From the NCBI RefSeq assembly GCF_007713735.2, contig NZ_VMNW02000035.1:1-64000 (forward strand): a stretch of 64,000 nt of DNA. Direction: 5' to 3'. Origin of the DNA: Amycolatopsis acidicola. Its GTDB lineage: Bacteria; Actinomycetota; Actinomycetes; Mycobacteriales; Pseudonocardiaceae. The notes below the pieces were generated by a model that worked only from the letters and a program-made list of their open reading frames with translations, did not search any database and was not told the DNA's origin. Position 1 is the stretch's first letter. Each line of letters begins with the position of its first letter. The position numbers and the translations under genes were made by a program. Below, piece by piece: positions 16,951 to 26,393 of this stretch.

Positions 16951-17394
16951 TCATCCCACCGGTTCGCCGATCAGGGCACCACCGGCGCCCTGCAGCTGTG
17001 CCCGCAGTTCCGGCGTGAGGATCTGGCCGACCCGGTCGACGAGCATCGTCATCTCGTAGGCGACCTGACCGATGTCGCAGTTCGGCGCGGCCAGCACCGC
17101 GAGGCAAGAGCCGTCGCTGATGGACATCAGCACCATGATGCCGAGCTCCATCTCCACGACGGTTTCGTTGACGGCGCCGGCTTCGAAGCACCGCGCGGCC
17201 CCCTGCGTCAGGCTCACCAGCCCCGACGCCACCGCGGCGAGCTGGTCGGCACGGTCGAGCGGCAACCTGTTCGACGCGGTCAGCAACAGCCCGTCGGCGG
17301 ATACGACCACCGCGTGGGCCACGCCGGGCACACGTTCGGCGAAGTCGTTGACCAGCCAACCGAACTGGTTCTGTTGTGGCTGCGGCGAGCTCAT
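16951..17394 (-). CDS. cvnB: Roadblock/LC7 protein (CvnB type)
   Basis: The 147-residue roadblock/LC7-domain protein carries FGWLVNDFAERVPGVAHAVVVSADGLLLTAS and, in the second half, GIMVLMSISDGSCLAVLAA. In conservons this subunit binds the GTPase CvnD and may act as its regulator. Its ATG start overlaps the cvnA stop by 4 bp (ATGA), showing coupled translation. Confidence 0.94.
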   Translation of the reverse strand: MSSPQPQQNQFGWLVNDFAERVPGVAHAVVVSADGLLLTASNRLPLDRADQLAAVASGLVSLTQGAARCFEAGAVNETVVEMELGIMVLMSISDGSCLAVLAAPNCDIGQVAYEMTMLVDRVGQILTPELRAQLQGAGGALIGEPVG

Positions 17395-20300
17395 TCACCC
17401 TCCATCTTTTCGTGGTCCGGGTCGGCAGGCTGTCCCGTGCGGTGCCGTCCACGCCGGACACCCGCCTGGAAACTGCTCAACCTGCCACGCACGTCCTGCG
17501 GATCACGCTGGGTTCTCGGCCCCGACGTGGCCGCGGTGGACGCGCTGCCCGGCATCAGTTGTTCCCCCCGACGTCGACGCGGCAGACCTGCCGCCGTGTA
17601 ACCCGACGGCCCGGCTTGCGACACGGTCTGCACCGTCCGGAAGCTTTCGTCCGCCTCGAAGGACCAGGCCGAGTCGTCGACAGACGCGGACTGGCTGTAC
17701 TGCGTGGCTTCCTGCGGCTGCGCGCCTTCTTCGGCGAAGAGGTTCTCCTCCGCGCCCGATTCCGGCTGCTGCCACAGCAAGGCACTCGTCTCGGCTGCGG
17801 CGGCGGCATCCTGCCGCGGACGCCGGCGCGGCAACGGCGCCTGGTCGCCCGGCCCCTCGGCCCCCGGCGTGCGCTGCGGCAGCGGGTTGCGTTGGGGTAG
17901 CTGTGTTTCCGCCTGCTGCTCCGCCGGGTTCCGCTGCGGCAACTGGGTGTCCGCCTGCTGGGCCGCGGGATTCCGCAGCGGCAGCGGGACTTCCGGTTGC
18001 GCCTCGGCCGGACGGCGTTGCGGCAGGCCACCTTCCTGCGGAGCGGCCGGGCGACGCTGCGGCAGCCCGCCTTCGGGCGCCTCGGCCTCCGGCTGGGAAA
18101 GCGCTGTCTCCGGTGCCTCCGCGGCGGGAGTCGGCCGCGGCCTGTCCCTCGGCTGCCGCCGGGGCAGCGGCGAAGGCATGCTCTCCGTCGCCTCTGTCTT
18201 GGCCGCCGCCGTCTCTTCCGGCTGCGGCCAAGCCTGCCGCTGCGGGAGCCCGGACGCGAGACCACGCTGCGGCGCGGCCGATTCCTGGTGCGGCTGCTGG
18301 GTTTCCCCGGGCTTGGCGGCGTGCCGCGCCCGGTTCACGCCCTGCTGGAAGCTGCTCAGCCTGCCGCGGACGTCGGCCGGGTCGCGGACCGGCAGCGGCG
18401 GCGCGGCATCGGCCTTGGCGGGCTGCGCCGGCTCCGGCGTCGCGCTGCCGGGCATGAGCTGCTCGCCCCGGCGCCGCCGGGGCAGGCCGGCTTCGGTGAA
18501 GCTGCTCGGCTCGTGCTGCGAAACCGCTTGCACCGTGCGGAAACTCTCGTCCGCGGCAAAGTCCCAGCCGGTGCTGACCTTCTCCTCGGACACCTCCGCG
18601 GGGGCTTCGTCCGACGCGGCCTCGGAGTCCTGCTCGGACTCGTCGGCCTCGGCCGTCTTCGCCTTCGGGGCAGGCTGCTCGTCGCGGAACCACGCGGAGA
18701 GCGTCTCGTCGAAGATCGGCGTGGTCTCGCGGGTGGGCGGCGGCTCGGGCTTGGGCTCTGCCGCTGCCGCGCTCCACCACTCCGTCAGCGCGCCCGCGCT
18801 CGTGTTCGCCGCGAACAGCGCGGCCCCGCTGGGCAGCTCGCCGTCCTCCAGCTGCGCGGGCGGCTCCGGTTCTTCTTGCGGCGGCGCGGCAAACGCTTCC
18901 GGCTCGGCGGGCGGAGCGGCGGGCTCCGGCGAGCCGTCGGGCCCGATCGGGCTGAACAGCGCCGTGCCGGACACCTCGAGATCCGACGGGGGCCGCGGCG
19001 GCAGCACACCCGAGTGCCCGTTCTGGTTCTGGTTCCACGGGCCCGGGGTGGCCGCACCCTCGCCGAAGCCGGCGGCCGTGGTGCCCGCCAGGCCGGCGAG
19101 CCCGCCGGCGCGACCGGCGCCGTTGACCGTGCGCCGGCGCGGAAGCCCTTGCTGCGGCTGGGAAGTCTCGGCCGGGGTCGGCGCGGGCGCCGACGCCTCC
19201 GGCAGGTCCATGACCAGCTCCGCCGGCACGGTGACGGTGGCGCGGACACCCACGATGTCCTTGCCGCCGTGCAGGGTGACGCCGATGTGGTGGCGCCCGG
19301 CGAGGCGGCCGACCACGAACAGGCCCATCCGCCGCGAGGTGGCGAGGTCGACCGTGGCGGCCTCGGTGAGCCGGGCGTTCGCCTCGGCCACCTCGGCCTC
19401 GTTCATGCCGATGCCCTTGTCCATGATGTCGACCAGCAGCCCGCCGCCGTCCGACACCCGGGTGGACACCGTCACCTGCGTTTCCGGAGCGGAGAACGCG
19501 GTCGCGTTGTCCAGCAGCTCGGCGACGAGGCGCATCAGGTCGCTGGCCGCGTAGCCGACGATCCGCGCCGTGGGCGGGGTCTGCACCTGAACCCGTTGGT
19601 ACTGCTCGATTTCCGAGACCGCGGCGCGCAGCACGTCGGCGGTGGAGACCGGCTGGCCGGACCGGCGGCCCGGCTCCGCGCCGGAGAGCACCATCAGGTT
19701 CTCGTTGTTGCGCCGCATCCGGGTGGCGAGGTGGTCGAGCTGGAACAGCGTGGCCAGCTGGTCCGCGTCCTCCTCGTCCCGCTCCAGCCGCTCGATCAGC
19801 TGCAGCTGCCGCTGCACGAGGCTCTGGCTGCGGCGGGAGAGGTTGACGAACACGCTGGAGTAACCGGTCCGCATCGCGGCCTGCTCGATCGCGAGGCGCA
19901 GCGCCTGGCTGTGCACCGCGTCGAAGGCCTTGGCCACTTCGCCGACTTCGTCCTCGGTGCCGACGACGACCGGGGTGACCTCGGCGTTCTGCTCGCGGCC
20001 TTCCTGAATGTTCTGCACCGCGGCCGGCAGCTGCCGGTCCGCGACGTCCAGCGCGCTGGTGCGCAGCAGGCGCAGCGAACGCAGCAGCTGGCGGGTGATC
20101 AGGAAGACGACCGCGGCGGTGATCACCAGCGCCACGAACAGCAGCACGGCGAGCAGGCCGGCGTCGGTGCCGGAGCTTTCCACCAGGTCCGTGGACGTGC
20201 TGGAGAGCTGGTCGCCCAGCCTGCCGCTGACGTCGCGCAGTGAGTTGACGACGTTGGTGGAAGCGCTTCCCCACTGTTCGGCGGAAATCCCGTCCAGCGC

Positions 20301-21179
20301 GTCCGCGGCGGTGACGCCCTGCGCCGCGAGCACGCTGGAGACGAGCCTGCTGCGGGTGTCGAAGTCCTGGCCGGTGACCGTGCGGTCGAAGTCCTGGCCC
20401 TGCCCGCCGGTGGCGGCGGCGCGGAAGTCCTCGAGCCGGTCGGCGAGCCGCACCTCGGCGGTGCGGAGCTGGTTGAGCTGGGTCGGGGTGAGGTTGCCGC
20501 GGACGATGCCGTAGCCGACCAGCACCTGGGAGGTCGAGACCTCTTCCTTGGCGACCTGCAGATCGTGCAGCGCGTTCGCGGTGCCGCTCAGCGAGGCGTC
20601 GCCCATGCCTGCCACCAGCGAGGTGTCCAGTGACAGCAGCGCGCCGGTCATCGCGGAGTACGCGTCCAGCGCCTGCACCGAGTCCAGCTGGCCGGAGGCG
20701 ACCTGCTGGCGCACCTCGTTCAGCCGGGCCAGCGCGTTGTTCGCCGCCGTGCCCGGCGCGTCGATCGCGTTGTCCAGCTGGGTCACGCGGTTCGTGTCGG
20801 CGCTGATCGGCTGGATCGCCTTGTCCGTCTGCGCCCGCGCCGCGTCCAGCTCCGGCGAGCTGCCGACCGTGCCCTGGGTGAGCAGGTTCGCGGTCTGCGT
20901 GCGCTCCTGCTGCAGGGTGTCGGTCAGCGCCCGCACGTCACCGGAGAGCACGACCAGCCGGTCGATGCGCTCGTAGTCGTTGTTGCGGCCGACCTGGTTG
21001 GTGATGGTGATGCCACCGAGCACCAGCGCGATCACGATCGGCACCAGCGTCACCGCGGCGAGCTTGACCGACAGCCGCCAGTCCCGCCAGCGCATGACGG
21101 CGCGCCATTTCGAGGGTCGTTTCGGCTGCTGGCCCAGCAGCTGTCCGACGGGCACCTGGCCCTGTCCTGCTTCAGTCAC
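17391..21179 (-). CDS. cvnA: Nitrate/nitrite-sensor-type histidine kinase-like protein (CvnA type)
   Basis: The protein has 1262 residues. It has a first membrane helix at about 39-60, an extracytoplasmic NIT-type all-helical sensor to about 340, a second helix (LLAVLLFVALVITAAVVFL), a linker, an H-box LDHLATRMRRNNENL and an HATPase domain with AELLDNATAFSAP. The long C-terminal tail is Pro/Gln-rich with LPQRNP-like repeats. It contains two copies of a module with ESFRTVQ, AGLPRRRRGEQLMPGSA and DVRGRLSSFQ (DNA near 18310-18560 and 17400-17660). The GTG at 21179 is chosen because GGGAG sits 8 nt before it. It leads the conservon operon. Confidence 0.92.
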   Translation of the reverse strand: MTEAGQGQVPVGQLLGQQPKRPSKWRAVMRWRDWRLSVKLAAVTLVPIVIALVLGGITITNQVGRNNDYERIDRLVVLSGDVRALTDTLQQERTQTANLLTQGTVGSSPELDAARAQTDKAIQPISADTNRVTQLDNAIDAPGTAANNALARLNEVRQQVASGQLDSVQALDAYSAMTGALLSLDTSLVAGMGDASLSGTANALHDLQVAKEEVSTSQVLVGYGIVRGNLTPTQLNQLRTAEVRLADRLEDFRAAATGGQGQDFDRTVTGQDFDTRSRLVSSVLAAQGVTAADALDGISAEQWGSASTNVVNSLRDVSGRLGDQLSSTSTDLVESSGTDAGLLAVLLFVALVITAAVVFLITRQLLRSLRLLRTSALDVADRQLPAAVQNIQEGREQNAEVTPVVVGTEDEVGEVAKAFDAVHSQALRLAIEQAAMRTGYSSVFVNLSRRSQSLVQRQLQLIERLERDEEDADQLATLFQLDHLATRMRRNNENLMVLSGAEPGRRSGQPVSTADVLRAAVSEIEQYQRVQVQTPPTARIVGYAASDLMRLVAELLDNATAFSAPETQVTVSTRVSDGGGLLVDIMDKGIGMNEAEVAEANARLTEAATVDLATSRRMGLFVVGRLAGRHHIGVTLHGGKDIVGVRATVTVPAELVMDLPEASAPAPTPAETSQPQQGLPRRRTVNGAGRAGGLAGLAGTTAAGFGEGAATPGPWNQNQNGHSGVLPPRPPSDLEVSGTALFSPIGPDGSPEPAAPPAEPEAFAAPPQEEPEPPAQLEDGELPSGAALFAANTSAGALTEWWSAAAAEPKPEPPPTRETTPIFDETLSAWFRDEQPAPKAKTAEADESEQDSEAASDEAPAEVSEEKVSTGWDFAADESFRTVQAVSQHEPSSFTEAGLPRRRRGEQLMPGSATPEPAQPAKADAAPPLPVRDPADVRGRLSSFQQGVNRARHAAKPGETQQPHQESAAPQRGLASGLPQRQAWPQPEETAAAKTEATESMPSPLPRRQPRDRPRPTPAAEAPETALSQPEAEAPEGGLPQRRPAAPQEGGLPQRRPAEAQPEVPLPLRNPAAQQADTQLPQRNPAEQQAETQLPQRNPLPQRTPGAEGPGDQAPLPRRRPRQDAAAAAETSALLWQQPESGAEENLFAEEGAQPQEATQYSQSASVDDSAWSFEADESFRTVQTVSQAGPSGYTAAGLPRRRRGEQLMPGSASTAATSGPRTQRDPQDVRGRLSSFQAGVRRGRHRTGQPADPDHEKMEGE

Positions 21180-22036
21180 GAAAGTGACTCCCTGTCCGGC
21201 GTGTTCTGGTGCGCGTCCGTGGCTCGCGGGCGCCGACCGTACGGGAACGGCGACCGCGCGCGGCACGACTCTGCCATCCTTCGCCTCAGCCGCATGGTTC
21301 TCCTCGTCACCGGTACAACGACCACGTTGCCTGCCTGTGCGTGCCCGGTCCCCGCCGGCCGCACCTCGCCCGTCCTCACCGGCCCGGCGCCCCGTGCATG
21401 ATGCGATGTGCAGGACTGCTGGGACAAGATCGGTTACCTTCGATCACGGTGAGTCAACTTGGCCGTGAAAGCGTACACCAATCGGGACCCGGTCGACCGC
21501 ACCGGAAAAAGTGCTCTCGACCTGCGGGAATACCGGTAGTGACAGGGGGTTGACACCGGGGTCGCCGGGTCACTCGTCCTCCGCCGCGGATCCGGTTACG
21601 ACACTTCCGGACCACTCCTTACCGCTGTCACCCACACAGCGCAGGGATCGCCTGCGCACCGTCGGAAACTCATACTGAACGTACCGGCCCGGCCGGGGTT
21701 ACCAGAGAATAACGCCCGATCTCGTGGCTTTTTGGCACTGGGCCAATCATGGCCGTTTTCCGGTGAAATGTCGGTTACCGGAGTGCGTTTCCCGCGTTTT
21801 CTCCTGGCCCCGTGAGATCTTGAACATCGTGTAAAAACTTCCATTCCGGCGCCATGATCACAACGTGTCACCGGATTTGCAAAAGCACCAGCAAATTGTC
21901 GCCCGATCGGTGCAGAGAGCGCGGCAAACGGCCGGATCCGTGTTCACGGAGTAAGGCCCGGCCTGGCGTCGGAGAGGCGACCCGCCGGTAGTTACAGTGT
22001 CGCCTCCAAGGTTCGCCAGCTCGCCGGGAGGCAGCC
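21180..22036. other. 857-bp gene-free divergent promoter region
   Basis: The stretch lies between the divergent cvnA and DUF485 starts. Several short reading frames exist, but none has a ribosome site with typical codon use or a recognisable product. The part from 21700 to 21900 is less GC-rich than the genes and is the likely place for promoters. A strong ribosome site, GGGAGGCAG, precedes the ATG at 22037. I see no repeat or RNA structure I can name. Confidence 0.5.
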
Positions 22037-22450
22037 ATGCAGAACGTGGTCCCGAGTAGTTCCACGACCAGAAACCCCGCCGGGGAGACCGGCCAGATGC
22101 CGGTCTTGTTCGATACCCAGGACGAGACCCAGCGGGCGAGAAAGCGCATTCAACACGACTACATCGCCATCCAGCGTGGGCCCGAGTTCCAGTCGCTGCG
22201 CAGCCGTTTCCGCCGGTTCGTGTTCCCGATGAGCGCTTTGTTCGTGGTCTGGTACCTCGTCTACGTGCTGCTCGCGGCGTACGCGCACGGTTTCATGAGC
22301 ATCCGGGTCTTCGGCGAAATCAACATCGCGATGATCATGGGCGTGCTCCAGTTCGTGTCCACCGGCCTGATCACCTGGGCCTACCTGCGGTTCGCGAAGC
22401 GCAGGCTCGACCCCGAGGTGGACCGGGTGCGGCAGCAGGCAGGAGTCTGA
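22037..22450 (+). CDS. DUF485 membrane protein
   Basis: The protein has 137 residues. A soluble N-terminal stretch of about 60 residues is followed by two membrane helices (FVFPMSALFVVWYLVYVLLAAYA and NIAMIMGVLQFVSTGLITWAYL) and a basic tail. DUF485 proteins are the small partners encoded directly before acetate/pyruvate-type sodium:solute symporters, as here with a 3-bp gap. They are thought to assist or regulate the transporter. Confidence 0.93.
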   Translation: MQNVVPSSSTTRNPAGETGQMPVLFDTQDETQRARKRIQHDYIAIQRGPEFQSLRSRFRRFVFPMSALFVVWYLVYVLLAAYAHGFMSIRVFGEINIAMIMGVLQFVSTGLITWAYLRFAKRRLDPEVDRVRQQAGV

Positions 22451-22453
22451 CGG

Positions 22454-24052
22454 ATGATCACCACGCTCGCCGCCGAGAGCGAGAAGTCGACCAGCAACCC
22501 GATCCTGAACACCGTGGTGTTCGCCCTGTTCGTCGCGATCACGCTGTTCGTGGTCTACCGGGTCAGCAACCGCACCAACTCCCGCTCCGACTACTACGCC
22601 GCGGGCAGTGTGTTCACCGGGCGGCAGAACGGGATCGCGCTCTCCGGGGACTTCCTCTCCGCCGCTTCGTTCCTCGGCATCGCCGGTGCGATCGCGGTGC
22701 ACGGCTACGACGGGTTCCTCTACTCCATCGGCTTTCTCGTCGCCTGGCTCGTCGACCTGCTGCTGATCGCGGAACTGCTGCGGAACACCGGGCGGTTCAC
22801 GATGGGCGACGTGCTCAGCTTCCGGATGAAGCAGCGCCCAGTGCGCGCCGCGGCGGCCACGTCCACGCTGGTGATCTCGCTGTTCTACATGCTCGCGCAG
22901 ATGGCGGGCGCCGGCGGCCTGATCGCCCTGCTGCTCAACATCCACGGCGGGTTCGGGCAGGCGCTGATCATCGGCGTCGTCGGCCTGGTGATGGTGGTCT
23001 ACGTGCTGGTCGGCGGGATGAAGGGCACCACGTGGGTGCAGATCATCAAGGCCAGCATCCTGATCGTCTCCGTCGTGCTGATGACGGTGTTCCTGTTCGG
23101 CAAGTTCGGGTTCAGCCTGTCCAACCTGCTGAACACGGCCGCCTACAACAGCCCGATGGGCGACAAGCTCCTCGAGCCCGGCGGCCAGTACGGCGCCAGC
23201 GGCACCACCAAGCTCGACTTCGTCTCGCTCGCCGTGGCGCTGATCCTCGGCGCGGCCGCGCTGCCGCACGTGCTGATGCGCTTCTACACGGTGCCGAACT
23301 CGCACGAAGCGCGCCGTTCCGTGGTGTGGGCGACGGCCTGCATGTTCGTGTTCTACCTGTGCACGCTGGTGATCGGTTTCGGGGCCACCGCGCTGGTCGG
23401 CACGAAGGAGATCAAGAGCGCGCCGGGCGGTGAGAACTCCGCGGCGCCGCTGCTGGCGCTGCACATCGGCGGCACGCTGCTGCTGGGCATCGTCGCGGCG
23501 GTCGCGTTCGCGACGATCCTCGCCGTGGTCGCCGGGCTGACCATCACCGCGTCCGCCTCGTTCGCGCACGACGTGTACGCCAACGTGTTCAAGCACGGCA
23601 ACGCCGACCCGGTGGACGAGGTGAAGGTCGCGCGGATGACGGCGGTGGGCATCGGCCTGCTCGCGATCGTCGGCGGCATCCTCGCCAACGGGCAGAACAT
23701 CGCGTTCCTGGTGGCGCTGGCCTTCGCGGTCGCCGCGTCGGCGAACCTGTCCACCCTGCTGTACTCGCTGTTCTGGAAACGGTTCAACACGACGGGCACG
23801 CTGTGGGGCATCTACGGCGGGCTGATCGCCTGCCTGGTGCTGGTCGTCTTCTCGCCGGTGGTCTCCGGTGAGGCCGATTCGATCATCAAGGGCATCGACT
23901 TCCACTGGTTCCCGCTGAAGAACCCGGGCCTGGTGTCGATCCCGTTCTCGTTCCTGTGCGGGTTCGTCGGCACGCTCGTCGGCAAGGACAAGGCCGACCC
24001 GCGCAAGCACGCCGAGATGGAGGTGCGTTCGCTCACCGGCATCGGGTCGTGA
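22454..24052 (+). CDS. Sodium:solute symporter, ActP-like
   Basis: The 532-residue SSS-family transporter has about 13 membrane helices. Conserved features are SDYYAAGSVFTGRQNGIALSGD at the first helices, LSAASFLGIAGA, LPHVLMRFYTVP and ASASFAHDVYANVFK. These match ActP/MctC-type monocarboxylate (acetate, pyruvate, propionate) symporters. It follows DUF485 by 3 bp and precedes the polyamine genes by 10 bp, so all five may share a transcript. The substrate is inferred from family, and its link to polyamines is unexplained. Confidence 0.92.
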   Translation: MITTLAAESEKSTSNPILNTVVFALFVAITLFVVYRVSNRTNSRSDYYAAGSVFTGRQNGIALSGDFLSAASFLGIAGAIAVHGYDGFLYSIGFLVAWLVDLLLIAELLRNTGRFTMGDVLSFRMKQRPVRAAAATSTLVISLFYMLAQMAGAGGLIALLLNIHGGFGQALIIGVVGLVMVVYVLVGGMKGTTWVQIIKASILIVSVVLMTVFLFGKFGFSLSNLLNTAAYNSPMGDKLLEPGGQYGASGTTKLDFVSLAVALILGAAALPHVLMRFYTVPNSHEARRSVVWATACMFVFYLCTLVIGFGATALVGTKEIKSAPGGENSAAPLLALHIGGTLLLGIVAAVAFATILAVVAGLTITASASFAHDVYANVFKHGNADPVDEVKVARMTAVGIGLLAIVGGILANGQNIAFLVALAFAVAASANLSTLLYSLFWKRFNTTGTLWGIYGGLIACLVLVVFSPVVSGEADSIIKGIDFHWFPLKNPGLVSIPFSFLCGFVGTLVGKDKADPRKHAEMEVRSLTGIGS

Positions 24053-24062
24053 GAATGGAGCG

Positions 24063-25181
24063 GTGAGCCACGAACGAATCCACCGCTTCCTCGCCGAGCA
24101 CCGGCCGCCGACGCCCTGTCTGGTCGTCGACACCGAAGAAGTCACCGCGCGCGTGCGGGAGTTCGCTTCAGGACTCCCGCACGCGCGTTTGCGTTACGCG
24201 GTCAAGGCGAACCCGGAGCCGGCGGTGCTGCGCGCGGTGCTCGCCGCGGGCGGCGGGTTCGACGTGGCGAGCCCGGCGGAGGTGACGGCCTGTCTCGACG
24301 CGGGTGCCGCGCCGGAGGTCTTGTCCTACGGCAGCACGATCAAGAAGCCGGCCGACATCGCGTTCGCTTTCGGCTGTGGGGTAAGGGAATTCACCACGGA
24401 CGCGGCGTCCGATGTGGACCATCTCGCCGAGCACGCCCCGGGGTCGGCGGTGTCGGTGCGGGTGCTGGTGGACGCCCCGGCTTCGGCGACCCCGTTCGGC
24501 CGTAAGTTCGGCTGCGCGCCGGGGGAAGCGGTGGCGCTGCTGACCAAAGCGGCCGAACTCGGCCTCGACCCCGCCGGGCTGGCGTTCCACGTCGGTTCAC
24601 AGCAGCTGGACGTCACGGCGTGGGAGGCCGGGATCTCCACCACGGCAAAGCTTTTCGCCGAGCTTGCCGCCGCCGGGATCAAGCCGCGGTGGCTGAACAT
24701 CGGCGGCGGGTTCGGGCACTCCTACCGCGAAAGCGCGCCCCCGCTGAGCGCGTACTTCGCCGCCGTCCGCGGCGCGCTGGACGCGTACTTTCCTGATAGC
24801 GCACCGGAACTCGTGCTGGAGCCGGGCCGGGCGATCGTCGCCGGCGCCGGCCTGATCCGGACCGAGGTCGTGCTCGTCGCCTGGCGCGGCGAGCATCGCT
24901 GGGTGTACCTCGACATCGGCCGGTACAACGGCTTGGCGGAGACGGAGAACGAAGCGATCCACTACCGCCTCGACGCCGCCGGCGAGCGGGGGCCGGTCGT
25001 GCTCGCCGGGCCGACGTGCGATGGTGACGACGTGCTGTACCAACACACCCCCTGCGAACTGCCGCTCGCACTGGCCCCGGGCGACCGGCTCGACATCCTC
25101 GACGCCGGCGCGTACACGGCCAGCTACTCCTCGGTGTCGTTCAACGGGATCGAGCCGCTGCGGACGTACTGCCTTGACTGA
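24063..25181 (+). CDS. Ornithine/lysine decarboxylase-like PLP enzyme (fold III)
   Basis: This 372-residue enzyme of the eukaryotic-ornithine-decarboxylase fold has the PLP lysine in YAVKANP (about 44), the phosphate-binding glycine loop LNIGGGFG (about 218), EPGRAIVAGAG, and the partner-subunit catalytic cysteine in GPTCDGDD (about 319). In ornithine decarboxylase this cysteine and Asp act across the dimer interface. With speD and speE directly downstream, putrescine formation from ornithine is the natural reading; lysine or diaminopimelate-type substrates are less likely. The start is GTG at 24063. Confidence 0.9.
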   Translation: MSHERIHRFLAEHRPPTPCLVVDTEEVTARVREFASGLPHARLRYAVKANPEPAVLRAVLAAGGGFDVASPAEVTACLDAGAAPEVLSYGSTIKKPADIAFAFGCGVREFTTDAASDVDHLAEHAPGSAVSVRVLVDAPASATPFGRKFGCAPGEAVALLTKAAELGLDPAGLAFHVGSQQLDVTAWEAGISTTAKLFAELAAAGIKPRWLNIGGGFGHSYRESAPPLSAYFAAVRGALDAYFPDSAPELVLEPGRAIVAGAGLIRTEVVLVAWRGEHRWVYLDIGRYNGLAETENEAIHYRLDAAGERGPVVLAGPTCDGDDVLYQHTPCELPLALAPGDRLDILDAGAYTASYSSVSFNGIEPLRTYCLD

Positions 25182-25182
25182 G

Positions 25183-25539
25183 GTGGGGGCGTTCGCCGGC
25201 CGCCACGTGCTGGCCGAACTGGACGGGATCGCCGCGAACCTGCTGGACGATCCGGCGTTCCTGCAAGAGACGCTGGCCACCGCGGTGACCGAAGCCGGGG
25301 CGACGGTGTGCGAAGTGGTGGCGCACCGCTTCGCGCCGCACGGCGTCACTGTGCTGGCGCTGCTGGCCGAGTCGCACGCGTCGATCCACACCTATCCCGA
25401 GATCGGCGCTGCCTTCGCGGATGTGTTCACCTGTGGCGCGAAAGCCGATCCGGAAAAGGCCATCCGGTTGCTGGCCGAGGCGCTGGGCACCGATTCGGTG
25501 CGGATGTCGGCCGTCGAACGCGGGAAGGTGCGTGGCTGA
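25183..25539 (+). CDS. speD: S-adenosylmethionine decarboxylase proenzyme SpeD
   Basis: The 118-residue prokaryotic AdoMetDC has the self-cleavage motif ESHASIHTYPE, with the pyruvoyl-forming Ser at about residue 64, and the family features GRHVLAEL near the N terminus, HRFAPHGVT and FTCG. It makes decarboxylated AdoMet, the aminopropyl donor for spermidine. The start is uncertain: GTG at 25183, 1 bp after the decarboxylase stop, or TTG at 25174, overlapping it. The stop overlaps the speE start by 1 bp. Confidence 0.94.
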   Translation: MGAFAGRHVLAELDGIAANLLDDPAFLQETLATAVTEAGATVCEVVAHRFAPHGVTVLALLAESHASIHTYPEIGAAFADVFTCGAKADPEKAIRLLAEALGTDSVRMSAVERGKVRG

Positions 25540-26393
25540 TGCGGATCGAGGAGCCACTCGGCCCCGGGCTCACCCGGCTCTGGGAGGTCGGGGAGGTGCT
25601 GTGCGAACTGCGCACGGACTTCCAGCAGCTGGTGATCGGCCGGACCGCGCAAGGCATTTCGCTGTTCTGCGACTCGGAACGGCAGAGCACCGAAGCCACC
25701 CAGCTCACCTACCACGAGGCGCTGATGGTGCCGCCGATGCTGCTCGCCGACCGGCTGCGGCGGGTGCTGATCATCGGCTCCAGCGAGGGTGTGGCCAGTC
25801 AGCTCGCCGTGGCCGCGGGCGCGGAAACCGTAGACCACGTGGACATCGACCGGGCGGCGGTGCATGCGTGCGCCGAGCATCTGCCGTACGGCTACACGCC
25901 GGACGAGCTGGCGGCGGCCGAACGCGGTGAGGGGCCGGTGCGCGTCCACTACCGGGACGGCTGGGAGTTCCTCGCCGCTGCCGAACCCGGCTACGACGTG
26001 GTCGTCATCGACCTGCCGGACGAGAACGACGACGCCGAAGCGCAGCACAATCGCTTGTACGGCAAGGAGTTCCTGCTCCGCTGCACGGAGGTGCTGGCGC
26101 CCGGCGGCGTGGTCTGCAGCCAGGCCGGCTGCCCGACGATGTGGCGCAACGAGACGCTGATCAGCGCCTGGCGCCGGTTCAAAACGGCGTTGGGGACAGT
26201 CCTCTATTACGGCTCGGACGAGCACGAATGGGCTTTCCTCTCCGGCCGCGCCGACGACGCCACCCCGGACCTCGCCGCGAGGCTGGCCGGGCTGCCCTAC
26301 CGCCCCGAGACGATCGACGCCGTCGCGCTGCGCGGCAACACCGTGCCGCCGCGGCTGGTCAGAGCTTCCGCCCCTCCTCGACCCGGTGCGTGA
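25539..26393 (+). CDS. speE: Spermidine synthase (polyamine aminopropyltransferase)
   Basis: The 284-residue Rossmann-fold aminopropyltransferase has the N-terminal strand domain with QGISLFCDSERQSTEATQLTYHEAL, equivalent to the substrate-binding LDG/DEFxYHE region. Then come VLIIGSSEGVASQLA (where GGGDG is usual), VDHVDIDRAAV and VVIDLPDENDDAEAQ. The altered glycine motif and the PDEND segment place it with the divergent actinobacterial SpeE group, so substrate preference may differ. The ATG start overlaps the speD stop (TGATG). It is convergent with the DUF3817 gene with 35 bp of overlap. Confidence 0.9.
   Translation: MRIEEPLGPGLTRLWEVGEVLCELRTDFQQLVIGRTAQGISLFCDSERQSTEATQLTYHEALMVPPMLLADRLRRVLIIGSSEGVASQLAVAAGAETVDHVDIDRAAVHACAEHLPYGYTPDELAAAERGEGPVRVHYRDGWEFLAAAEPGYDVVVIDLPDENDDAEAQHNRLYGKEFLLRCTEVLAPGGVVCSQAGCPTMWRNETLISAWRRFKTALGTVLYYGSDEHEWAFLSGRADDATPDLAARLAGLPYRPETIDAVALRGNTVPPRLVRASAPPRPGA

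Noticed and set aside
21596-21871. Possible 91-residue gene in the cvnA upstream region
   Set aside because: No ribosome site, atypical composition and no family resemblance.
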